From the NCBI GenBank assembly GCA_019454405.1, contig JACFOH010000002.1:39642-95384 (forward strand): a stretch of 55,743 bases of DNA, given 5' to 3'. A model generated the notes under the pieces. The model ran no database searches. It was not told the DNA's origin and saw only the letters and a program-made list of their open reading frames with translations. Shown one piece after another: positions 16,246-22,506 of the stretch (its first letter is position 1; every line of letters starts with the position of its first letter). The position numbers were made by a program, and so were the translations under genes. The DNA is from Promineifilum sp. (GTDB lineage: Bacteria > Chloroflexota > Anaerolineae > Promineifilales > Promineifilaceae).

Positions 16246-17313
16246 CTATTCGATGATGCCGAGTTCGACCAGCAGTTTCTGAGTACCCTGCACATCCGCC
16301 AGATCGCTCAGGGAGATATGCGCAGCCTTGGCGTCCAGATCTGCCATTGGTGGCAGATCGGCCTGGGGCTTCACGCTCTGGAGAACGGGATACTCAAAGG
16401 TCGAATCCGCAAAGTATTGCTGGCCATGGGCCGACAACAGATACTCAATAAACCGTTGAGCATTTTCGACATTCTTGGCCGTTTTCAGAATACCGGCGCC
16501 CGAAACCATGATGAGCGAACCAGGGCCGCCCCCGGGCAGGAAGTAGTTGCGCGCAGGGAAGGATTCACCCTGCTCCGACAGAAACCGGTACAGATAATAA
16601 TGGTTGACAAAACCAACATCGATCTCGCCCGAACCGACGGCATCGACAATCGGGGTATTGCTCTCGAAGACGATCGGGTTATTGGCCAGGATACCCTCAA
16701 GCCAGGCGCGGGTTTTCTCCTCGCCCCAAATATGACGCATAGCGGTGACCATCGTCTGATAAGAGGCGTTGGTCGGCGCCCAGCCGATACGGCCGTTCCA
16801 CTCCGGAGCGATGAAGTCATAGATATCGTCCGGCAATTGGCTTGCCGGATCGGTGATCGCCTGAGTGTTATAAACGATGACGCGAGCACGGCCGGAGATG
16901 CCCACCCAATCGCCGTCGTCGGCCCTGAAACGATCCGGCACAACGGCCAGGATTGATTCCGGCAGGGGCTGCAACATGCCAGCGCTATCGATAGCGCCCA
17001 AGCTACCAGGATCCTGAGCGAAGAACAAGTCGGCTGGGCTATTGGCCCCCTCCTCAAGCAAAACACCGGCCAATTCAGGCGATCCGGCATAGCGCACATC
17101 AACGTTGATGCCGGTCTCAGCGATAAACTGATCGATGAGCGGCTGAACGAGGCTCTCGCTGCGGCCGGAATAGACGACCAATTGACCGGGATTTGCCTTG
17201 GCCTCAGGCTGTGCTGCGGTGCCGGGAGTCACCGACGCGCCGCCACCACAGGCGACGATTGCCAGGCTCACCAGGACAAGCAATGATACAAACAAAAACA
17301 GACGTGATTTCAT
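16246..17313 (-). CDS. fbpA: Ferric iron-binding lipoprotein
   Basis: A 355-residue solute-binding protein with a lipoprotein signal peptide (LVSLAIVACGGG, lipid-modified Cys at 22). The mature part starts LVVYSGRSESLVQPLIDQF, and NHYYLYRFL near residue 237 supplies the Tyr pair that binds Fe(III) in FbpA/FutA-type proteins. It would capture ferric iron outside the membrane and hand it to the fused permease. It is the first gene of the fbpABC-like cluster, behind a recognisable promoter and AAGGAT just before the ATG. Confidence 0.9.
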   Translation of the reverse strand: MKSRLFLFVSLLVLVSLAIVACGGGASVTPGTAAQPEAKANPGQLVVYSGRSESLVQPLIDQFIAETGINVDVRYAGSPELAGVLLEEGANSPADLFFAQDPGSLGAIDSAGMLQPLPESILAVVPDRFRADDGDWVGISGRARVIVYNTQAITDPASQLPDDIYDFIAPEWNGRIGWAPTNASYQTMVTAMRHIWGEEKTRAWLEGILANNPIVFESNTPIVDAVGSGEIDVGFVNHYYLYRFLSEQGESFPARNYFLPGGGPGSLIMVSGAGILKTAKNVENAQRFIEYLLSAHGQQYFADSTFEYPVLQSVKPQADLPPMADLDAKAAHISLSDLADVQGTQKLLVELGIIE

Positions 17314-17345
17314 ATCCTTCTTCCTCTCCTTCAGGAAGTTTGAGG

Positions 17346-17374
17346 ATTATGAGGTACGGCATAAGACAAAACAA
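17346..17374 (-). promoter_or_regulatory. Promoter of the iron ABC transporter cluster
   Basis: On the minus strand TTGTTT (17369-17374) and CATAAT (17346-17351) are 17 bases apart. The leader would be about 25 bases and ends with a purine-rich stretch before the ATG at 17313. Confidence 0.65.
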
Positions 17375-17381
17375 TAGAGAT

Positions 17382-17401
17382 GGTTCAATCATGAATTAAC
17401 C
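17382..17401. promoter_or_regulatory. Imperfect 20-bp palindrome upstream of the iron transporter promoter
   Basis: GGTT at 17382-17385 and AACC at 17398-17401 flank a CATG-centred core; eight of ten base pairs match. It lies just upstream of the -35 box. The GGTTA/TAACC ends recall the DtxR-type half-sites seen at 12381-12394, so an iron regulator site is possible but unproven. Confidence 0.35.
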
Positions 17402-17449
17402 AGAGGAGAAGCCGAATATTAAGCATGGTTAATGATAGATTTGTCCAAT

Positions 17450-17478
17450 AAAAAAACCCCCGGCCAATGGTCGGGGGC
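17450..17478 (-). terminator. Rho-independent terminator of the acyl-CoA dehydrogenase gene
   Basis: Read on the minus strand, CCCCCGACC and GGCCGGGGG form a GC-rich stem with one mismatch and a short loop, followed by TTTTTTTATT. It lies about 30 bases after the stop of the gene at 17508. Confidence 0.85.
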
Positions 17479-17507
17479 TATCTATAGACGAAGACGGAGA
17501 TCCGCGC

Positions 17508-18689
17508 TTAACGGCTACGGAATAGCTCGCGAACGATAATATTACGCTGGATCTGGCTGGTACCTTCGTAGATCTGGTAGATCTTGATGTCGCGCATGAG
17601 TTTTTCGACCGGAAAATCGGACATGTAACCGTAGCCGCCGAAGACCTGAACGGCGTCGGTCGTGACCTTCATGGCCGCATCGGCGGCGAAGGCTTTGGCC
17701 ATTGCCGCATGAATGGTGTTGCGATCGCCATGGTCATAATCCCAGGACGAACGCCATACAAGCATACGAGCCGCCTCAACCTGCATGGCCATATCAGCCA
17801 CCATATGACCAATAGCCTGATGTTGCCAGATGGGTTGTCCCATAGTCATGCGTTCCTTGGCGTACTTGATAGCCTCATCGACTGCACGCTGGGCCACGCC
17901 AACCGCGCCGGCAGCCACTGACGGCCGGCTCTTGTCGAACACCTTCATACTGGTCACAAAGCCGGTTCCTTCCTCGCCCAGGCGATTGGAGACCGGCACG
18001 CGGACGTTGTCGAAGACGACCTCGGCCGTATCGGAGGCATGCTGCCCCATCTTCTCGAAGGGTTTGCCCACGCTGACCCCTTCCCAATCACGGTGGACGA
18101 CGAAGAAGCTCATACCCTTGTATCGATTTCGCATGTCATCACGCAAATCAGGCTTGGTATAAGCCAGTACTGTATAAAAATTGGCGTTGGTCGCGCCGGT
18201 GATAAATGTCTTGCTGCCGTTCAGGATGTAATGATCGCCATTGAGCGCAGCTGTAGTCTTGATGCCGGCCACATCGGAACCCGCCTCCGGCTCGGTGACA
18301 CAATAAGCGCATAACTCGCCCTCGGCCATGCGGCGGCCGTATTCATGCTTCTGCTCTTCGCTGCCGGCGATCATAATCGGCAAAATGCCAAGACTGTTGA
18401 CGCCCAGGGCCGTACTGATGCCCGAGCAACCCCAGGCCAGTTCCTCGGCAACCAGGCATTCTTCAAACAAGCTCAGCCCTAGCCCACCATATTCCTCCGG
18501 TATCGCCATCGTCGTCAGGCCTAACTCCTGCGCCTTGCGGACGATCGGCCAGGGATATTCATGAGTCTTGTCATAATATCCAGCTTGCGGCGCGATCTCA
18601 TTGCGAGCAAAATCGCGTGCCAGCTTTTGGATCATTTGATGTTCTTCGCTCAAACGAAAATTGACCGAATCATAACCGTTGTCGCTCAT
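17508..18689 (-). CDS. Acyl-CoA dehydrogenase
   Basis: A 393-residue flavoprotein with the full family architecture: N-terminal helical domain, central beta domain with YCVTEPEAGSDVAGIKTTA (FAD/substrate contacts) and a C-terminal helical domain with VQVFGGYGYMSDFPVEKLMRD. Glu375 in IYEGTSQIQR is in the position of the MCAD/SCAD-type catalytic base. It oxidises acyl-CoA to trans-2-enoyl-CoA, passing electrons to ETF. The chain length preferred cannot be read from the sequence. GGAGAA lies about 9 bases before the ATG. It is a monocistronic unit with its own promoter, palindromic operator and terminator. Confidence 0.95.
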   Translation of the reverse strand: MSDNGYDSVNFRLSEEHQMIQKLARDFARNEIAPQAGYYDKTHEYPWPIVRKAQELGLTTMAIPEEYGGLGLSLFEECLVAEELAWGCSGISTALGVNSLGILPIMIAGSEEQKHEYGRRMAEGELCAYCVTEPEAGSDVAGIKTTAALNGDHYILNGSKTFITGATNANFYTVLAYTKPDLRDDMRNRYKGMSFFVVHRDWEGVSVGKPFEKMGQHASDTAEVVFDNVRVPVSNRLGEEGTGFVTSMKVFDKSRPSVAAGAVGVAQRAVDEAIKYAKERMTMGQPIWQHQAIGHMVADMAMQVEAARMLVWRSSWDYDHGDRNTIHAAMAKAFAADAAMKVTTDAVQVFGGYGYMSDFPVEKLMRDIKIYQIYEGTSQIQRNIIVRELFRSR

Positions 18690-18781
18690 GCTAGAGTTCT
18701 CCTTTTTCGTACCAGGCGTCGTTCAGACGGGGATGCCCCCAATGCCCCGATCATTCTCTGGGGTAAGACAAGCCAAACAAT

Positions 18782-18834
18782 ATAACGCATCGCGTTATGG
18801 CCGGCATTGTAGCCCACGCCTGAAGACACGTCAA
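18782..18834 (-). promoter_or_regulatory. Promoter and operator of the acyl-CoA dehydrogenase gene
   Basis: On the minus strand TTGACG (18829-18834) and TACAAT (18806-18811) are 17 bases apart. Directly downstream, over the expected start site near 18799, lies a palindrome with 7-bp arms, ATAACGC-ATC-GCGTTAT (18782-18798). A perfect palindrome at +1 is the usual place for a TetR- or FadR-like repressor. Confidence 0.75.
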
Positions 18835-18840
18835 GCCGAA

Positions 18841-19725
18841 TTATTTCACGCGATAATCATAAGGCAGCGGCCCCGTGTTCAGGAGGAGGCTGCGACGCAA
18901 CAGACTTGGGGTGGCATCAAGACATTGAATCGTTTCGCGCGTATTATCCGGGCGCTGCCCCGGTTGGTGTTCCTCATTGATATAGCTATAACCACGGTCA
19001 GAGCTTCCCCAACCCACTAGCCCGAAACCTTCGGCATAGAAGTAACTTTCTATGGGGTTGCCGTCCGGCGACAAAAGCCACGTCAATTCAACGACATTAT
19101 CCAAGGTAATGCCACTCTCGAAGGTGTAGCTCGGGTAGAACGCTTCGAACCGCAACCAGGTTCGCTGATAACCGCTCACCGGGCTTCCCCCATTCATGAC
19201 AACAGTGCAATCAGATTTGTAATAGAAAACAACGAAAGGGTTGCGCTCATAGAGCTCGCCAACCTGCCAGAAGCGCGGACTCCAGGCCGACCCGGGCGGC
19301 GTCCCGTCCTCGTGGCTCGCATAGAGGGTATAGTATTGATCGTTACCCGGACTGGTATCGGTGCCACGATAGATGAAATGATCATCAGCCCATAACTGTT
19401 CCCATTCCGCTTTAATCTCATTGCCTTTCGTATGATAGAAACGCTCACCCACAACCTGAGTCTGGTGCCGTGCTTGCGACTCATGCCCGCCGATTTTCTG
19501 CATCACCTCATACAGAGGCCCCTTACCTTCCGGGGTGTCCACCGACATGAATTGCACCATATCGTAGATGTGTGGCGCCATGATAACAGGCAGATAGAAG
19601 CTGTAGGACGGTGGCTCGGGGTCAGGATCGGAATCCGCCATGGCGTTATCTCCTCGCGCGAGACCAACAGATAGGATGAAGGCCCCTACTAATATCGCAA
19701 GCTTAGCAAGGTCAGACTTTCTCAT
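18841..19725 (-). CDS. Secreted protein of unknown family, shares a domain with the protein at 51016-53877
   Basis: A 294-residue protein with a signal peptide (LAKLAILVGAFILSVGLA, cleavage near residue 28) and a short acidic, Pro-rich linker. From about residue 55 on it matches the C-terminal region of the large protein at 51016-53877. Shared blocks are FYxTK, W-x2-x-WAD-x2-FIYRGTDTSPG, GSAW-x-PR, TWxxxE, YAxGFGLxxW and PGxRPDNxRExIxCLD. Two cysteines are conserved between the copies (in DCTVV/NCMMN and QCLD/PCLD), which could form a disulfide outside the cell. The ATG at 19725 follows AGGTGA; a TTG two codons upstream is less likely. I do not recognise the domain, and no function can be assigned. 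Confidence 0.75.
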   Translation of the reverse strand: MRKSDLAKLAILVGAFILSVGLARGDNAMADSDPDPEPPSYSFYLPVIMAPHIYDMVQFMSVDTPEGKGPLYEVMQKIGGHESQARHQTQVVGERFYHTKGNEIKAEWEQLWADDHFIYRGTDTSPGNDQYYTLYASHEDGTPPGSAWSPRFWQVGELYERNPFVVFYYKSDCTVVMNGGSPVSGYQRTWLRFEAFYPSYTFESGITLDNVVELTWLLSPDGNPIESYFYAEGFGLVGWGSSDRGYSYINEEHQPGQRPDNTRETIQCLDATPSLLRRSLLLNTGPLPYDYRVK

Positions 19726-19776
19726 TAGCAATCACCTGATGAATGATTCCATGTCCATATGTCCGCACAAAACGGA

Positions 19777-19805
19777 ATTATGCCTAATTCGGCCGTCTCG
19801 CCCAA
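19777..19805 (-). promoter_or_regulatory. Promoter of the secreted-protein gene
   Basis: On the minus strand TTGGGC (19800-19805) and CATAAT (19777-19782) are 17 bases apart, giving a leader of about 45 bases. Confidence 0.6.
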
Positions 19806-19817
19806 CTAGCTTAATTT

Positions 19818-19846
19818 TTCTTTGGTCAGAGACGATGCGATATAAT
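19818..19846 (+). promoter_or_regulatory. Promoter of the cysteine-desulfurase-like gene
   Basis: A perfect TATAAT (19841-19846) lies 29 bases before the ATG; the hexamer 17 bases upstream is TTCTTT (19818-19823), a weak -35 box. The start site would be near 19853. Confidence 0.6.
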
Positions 19847-19874
19847 GGCCCAATATCCCTGAGGAGCAAAGTCT

Positions 19875-21122
19875 ATGTCTACCCCATTACTCGATCCGAT
19901 CCCCCTACGCGCCCAGTTTCCGGCCCTGCAACGGACAGTAAACGGCCAATCGGCCGTATTCCTCGACGGCCCGGGCGGAACCCAATCGCCTGAGTCTGTC
20001 ATCGATGCGATGGCCGGCTACTTGAAGAGCGGCAGCAGCAATCTAGGCGGGCCGTTCCTGACTAGTCAGGAGACCGATGCCGCCGCCGACCACGCACGAG
20101 CCGCCATGATGGATATGCTCAACGCCCGCAGGCCGGAGGAGATCGTCTTCGGACAAAATATGACCAGCCTCACCTTTGCCCTAAGCCGGGCGATCTCTCG
20201 CCAATGGCAGGCGGGGGACGAGATTATCGTGACTCAAATCGACCATGACGCCAACATCTCGCCGTGGCTGCTGGCGGCCGAAGATCGGGGCGTTACTGTA
20301 CGCTGGCTCGATTTTCATCCGGAGAATTGCACCCTCGCGCTGGAATCGTTAGCTGATTTGTTAAGCGACCGCACGCGGTTGATCGCCATCAACTACGCTT
20401 CCAACGCAGTTGGCACGATCAATGATGTCGCCCGCGTCGTCGCAATGGGTCATTCCGTTGGCGCGCTGGTCTACGTCGATGCCGTCCATTATGCTCCGCA
20501 CGGTCTCATCGACGTCCAGGCGCTGGATTGCGATTTTCTGGTGTGTTCAGTCTATAAATTCTTCGGCCCGCACACCGGCGTGCTCTACGGAAAATACGAT
20601 CTGCTGGATCGCTTAACCGCCTACAAAGTACGTCCGGCGTCCAATATGCCGCCGGGGAAATGGGAGACTGGCACCCAAAGTTTCGAGAGCCTCTCAGGAG
20701 TGGTGGCAGCCGTTGACTATCTGGCCGGGCTGGGCGGCGGGGGAGGCACAAGACGCGAACAGATCATTCGAGGCATGGGAGCGATTAAGAGATACGAAGG
20801 GACATTAAGCGAGCGCTTCCTGCACAAAGCGACGCGCATTCCCGGCTTGCGAGTCTTTGGTTTGACCGACGTGGAAGAGCTGGACAAGCGCACCCCAACG
20901 TTTGCCGTCAGTCTGGACGGGTATACGCCGGAAGCTCTGGCAACCCTATTAGGAGAGCGAGGTTTTTTCGTTTGGCATGGCCATTATTATGCCGTGGCTG
21001 TTATGGAACGCCTGGGGTTGTTGGACCGTGGAGGGTTGGTCAGGATCGGGTTCGTCCACTACAACACAATCGAGGAGATGGATAAGCTATTCGCAACCCT
21101 GCAAGAGTTGGCCGGCAAATAG
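19875..21122 (+). CDS. Cysteine desulfurase-like class V aminotransferase
   Basis: A 415-residue PLP enzyme of the class V fold. The PLP lysine is in CSVYKFFGPHTGVLYGK (about residue 225) and VTQIDHDANISPW is the family's conserved central motif. It resembles the cysteine-desulfurase-like subfamily (TIGR01976 type), whose members are not proven to release sulfur from cysteine, so the reaction is uncertain. AGGAG precedes the ATG at good spacing. No Fe-S scaffold genes lie beside it. It is transcribed divergently from the secreted-protein gene. Confidence 0.85.
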   Translation: MSTPLLDPIPLRAQFPALQRTVNGQSAVFLDGPGGTQSPESVIDAMAGYLKSGSSNLGGPFLTSQETDAAADHARAAMMDMLNARRPEEIVFGQNMTSLTFALSRAISRQWQAGDEIIVTQIDHDANISPWLLAAEDRGVTVRWLDFHPENCTLALESLADLLSDRTRLIAINYASNAVGTINDVARVVAMGHSVGALVYVDAVHYAPHGLIDVQALDCDFLVCSVYKFFGPHTGVLYGKYDLLDRLTAYKVRPASNMPPGKWETGTQSFESLSGVVAAVDYLAGLGGGGGTRREQIIRGMGAIKRYEGTLSERFLHKATRIPGLRVFGLTDVEELDKRTPTFAVSLDGYTPEALATLLGERGFFVWHGHYYAVAVMERLGLLDRGGLVRIGFVHYNTIEEMDKLFATLQELAGK

Positions 21123-21139
21123 CAGCCCATGAGCAACGG

Positions 21140-21168
21140 TTGACAGGGATCACCGCGTATGCCATAAT
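21140..21168 (+). promoter_or_regulatory. Strong promoter of a short transcription unit
   Basis: A perfect TTGACA (21140-21145), a 17-base spacer and CATAAT (21163-21168). It is the best -35/-10 pair I found in the window, yet no conventional gene follows on this strand before the terminator at 21302-21340. Confidence 0.85.
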
Positions 21169-21228
21169 GTCCGCATATTATTTGCGGCCATCAGCCGCCT
21201 GCCATCTTTAACCAAGGAGGTGGTGCTT

Positions 21229-21282
21229 ATGAGTAGTCACTTATCCACCTGCACCGTAGCGCTGCCTCCTCGTGAGAGTTAG
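21229..21282 (+). CDS. 17-residue micro-ORF with strong ribosome binding site
   Basis: ATG at 21229 follows AAGGAGG with 8 bases of spacing, which is optimal. The peptide is MSSHLSTCTVALPPRES, with one Cys, no hydrophobic helix and no obvious leader-peptide run of one amino acid. The second half of the ORF forms the 5' arm and loop of the large stem, so translation would disrupt that stem. The ORF is followed by no other coding region on this strand, so it is not an ordinary upstream leader of a biosynthetic operon. Confidence 0.45.
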   Translation: MSSHLSTCTVALPPRES

Positions 21283-21301
21283 TAGCGCTACGGTGCAAAG
21301 C

Positions 21302-21340
21302 AAAGGCCCTGTGTTGGAACACAGGGCCTTTGACTTTTCT
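21302..21340. terminator. Bidirectional rho-independent terminator
   Basis: AAAGGCCCTGTGTT (21302-21315) and AACACAGGGCCTTT (21318-21331) form a 12-14 bp stem. TGACTTTTCT follows on the plus strand; TTTGCTTTG follows on the minus strand. It can end both the short plus-strand unit and the pentapeptide-repeat gene that converges on it. Confidence 0.9.
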
Positions 21341-22458
21341 CAGGCCTCTTCCGCGGCCGGCCTATAGTCTAGAGGCGATTCGGATGTACTAGTCGGCGGT
21401 GACTCCGGCGAGGCAAAGTATTCAGCCGGCGAGTTTTCATTCCCCTGGCTTCGAACCCAATCTTCATACTTCGTCCCATCCGGCATGGTCGCATTCGCCA
21501 GAGATTTAACCGTTGATAACTGCTTAAGGGAAAGACGCGTACCAAAGAGAAATGCCCCGGAAAAGTCAGCTCCCGCAAGGCGAGCCTCATCGAGGTTAGC
21601 CCCGCTCAAATTAGCTTCGGAGAGGTTAGCTTTCTCGAGATTGGCCTTGCTCAGGTTCGCCCAACCAAGATTAGCGCCAGTCAATATGGCACGCTCCATA
21701 TTGACATAAGGCAAATTGCTCTCGATCAGGTTGGCGCGCTCCAGATTAACCCCGTTAAGAGCAACATTTTCACCTTGCGCTTTATTCAGAATAGCTTCGA
21801 CCATCGTCGCTCCACTGAAAACGGCCCTGTCCATGGTTGCCCCAGTCAGATCGGTCTCGTTCATGGAGCAGAGGTTCATATCCGCGTCTCGCACGTTCGA
21901 TTCAGTCATGTTAGCAAGATCGAGATCGGCACGTGCCATCTTGGCGCCGGTTAGATCGGCCGCGCTGAAATTGGCATAACTCACATCCGCGCCCTGCAGA
22001 TCGATCTGATGAAGATGCGCTCCACTGAAGTTAGCCCAGCCCAAATTCGCTCCTTGCAAATGGGCATGACTCAGGTCCGTGTTGGCCAGGGTGCCATCTG
22101 TGATCCAGCCCTGAACATCAAGCTCACGCAACGCTTTAGCCGTTAGCCCCGGATCCCCACTCGATATTTCACGAATAAGTTGCGTCCGAAGAGCCTCCAT
22201 GTTGTGTTTTAATTGGGCATCTTCTTGCACCTTAGTCTGGTTTTCGAGATAGGCAATCAGTTGCTGATTTCGCCGGCGGCCGAGCACCTCGGTGATAGCG
22301 ACCACAAGCGCGACGCCGAAAAGCGCCAGGCCAACGCCACGCGCGTATTCATTCAGCAATGTGCCCGGTTGATAGCCGAGCCAGCCGAAGAATAGCGCCA
22401 ATACCAGGAGGACAAGGACGATGATCAAGTAGCCCGAGCTTTTTTGATTGCCGACCAT
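21340..22458 (-). CDS. Membrane-anchored pentapeptide-repeat protein
   Basis: A 372-residue protein. Residues 9-28 and about 40-58 are two membrane helices, followed by a helical linker to about residue 120. About 40 pentapeptide repeats of the A(D/N)LXX type then run from about residue 120 to 320 (for example LTGAKMARADLDLANM, ANLEKANLSEANLSGANLDE), forming a right-handed quadrilateral beta-helix. The C-terminal 40 residues are Ser/Pro-rich and probably disordered. The helix would face the cytoplasm if both membrane segments form a hairpin. Ligand or partner unknown. It lies 48 bases downstream of a long coiled-coil gene and may share its transcript. Confidence 0.9.
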   Translation of the reverse strand: MVGNQKSSGYLIIVLVLLVLALFFGWLGYQPGTLLNEYARGVGLALFGVALVVAITEVLGRRRNQQLIAYLENQTKVQEDAQLKHNMEALRTQLIREISSGDPGLTAKALRELDVQGWITDGTLANTDLSHAHLQGANLGWANFSGAHLHQIDLQGADVSYANFSAADLTGAKMARADLDLANMTESNVRDADMNLCSMNETDLTGATMDRAVFSGATMVEAILNKAQGENVALNGVNLERANLIESNLPYVNMERAILTGANLGWANLSKANLEKANLSEANLSGANLDEARLAGADFSGAFLFGTRLSLKQLSTVKSLANATMPDGTKYEDWVRSQGNENSPAEYFASPESPPTSTSESPLDYRPAAEEA

Positions 22459-22506
22459 AACAAACCATTACTCCGTCATGATAACGCAAGATACTCGAAA
22501 GCAGAT

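Larger units (their letters stand above)
21175..21340 (+). ncRNA. Candidate structured short transcript of about 165 bases
   Basis: Between the promoter and the terminator the transcript would contain, in order: a small hairpin GCGGC-CATCA-GCCGC (21184-21198); a near-perfect Shine-Dalgarno AAGGAGG (21214-21220); a 17-codon ORF (21229-21282); and a perfect 14-bp stem, TGCACCGTAGCGCT (21250-21263) with AGCGCTACGGTGCA (21284-21297), whose 20-base loop holds CCTCCT. A terminator hairpin ends the unit. CCACCT (21245-21250) and CCTCCT (21265-21270) can both pair with the AGGAGG/AGGTGG region. The unit could be a small RNA, a peptide mRNA or both. I recognise no known RNA family. Confidence 0.55.

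Noticed and set aside
16228..16956. Open frame of about 240 codons on the plus strand
   Set aside because: It lies wholly opposite the iron-binding lipoprotein gene and its translation shows no recognisable motif; it is a GC-driven shadow.
21229..21282. Reading the micro-ORF as a classical attenuator leader peptide
   Set aside because: No run of one amino acid and no downstream biosynthetic gene on the same strand; a terminator and a convergent gene follow.
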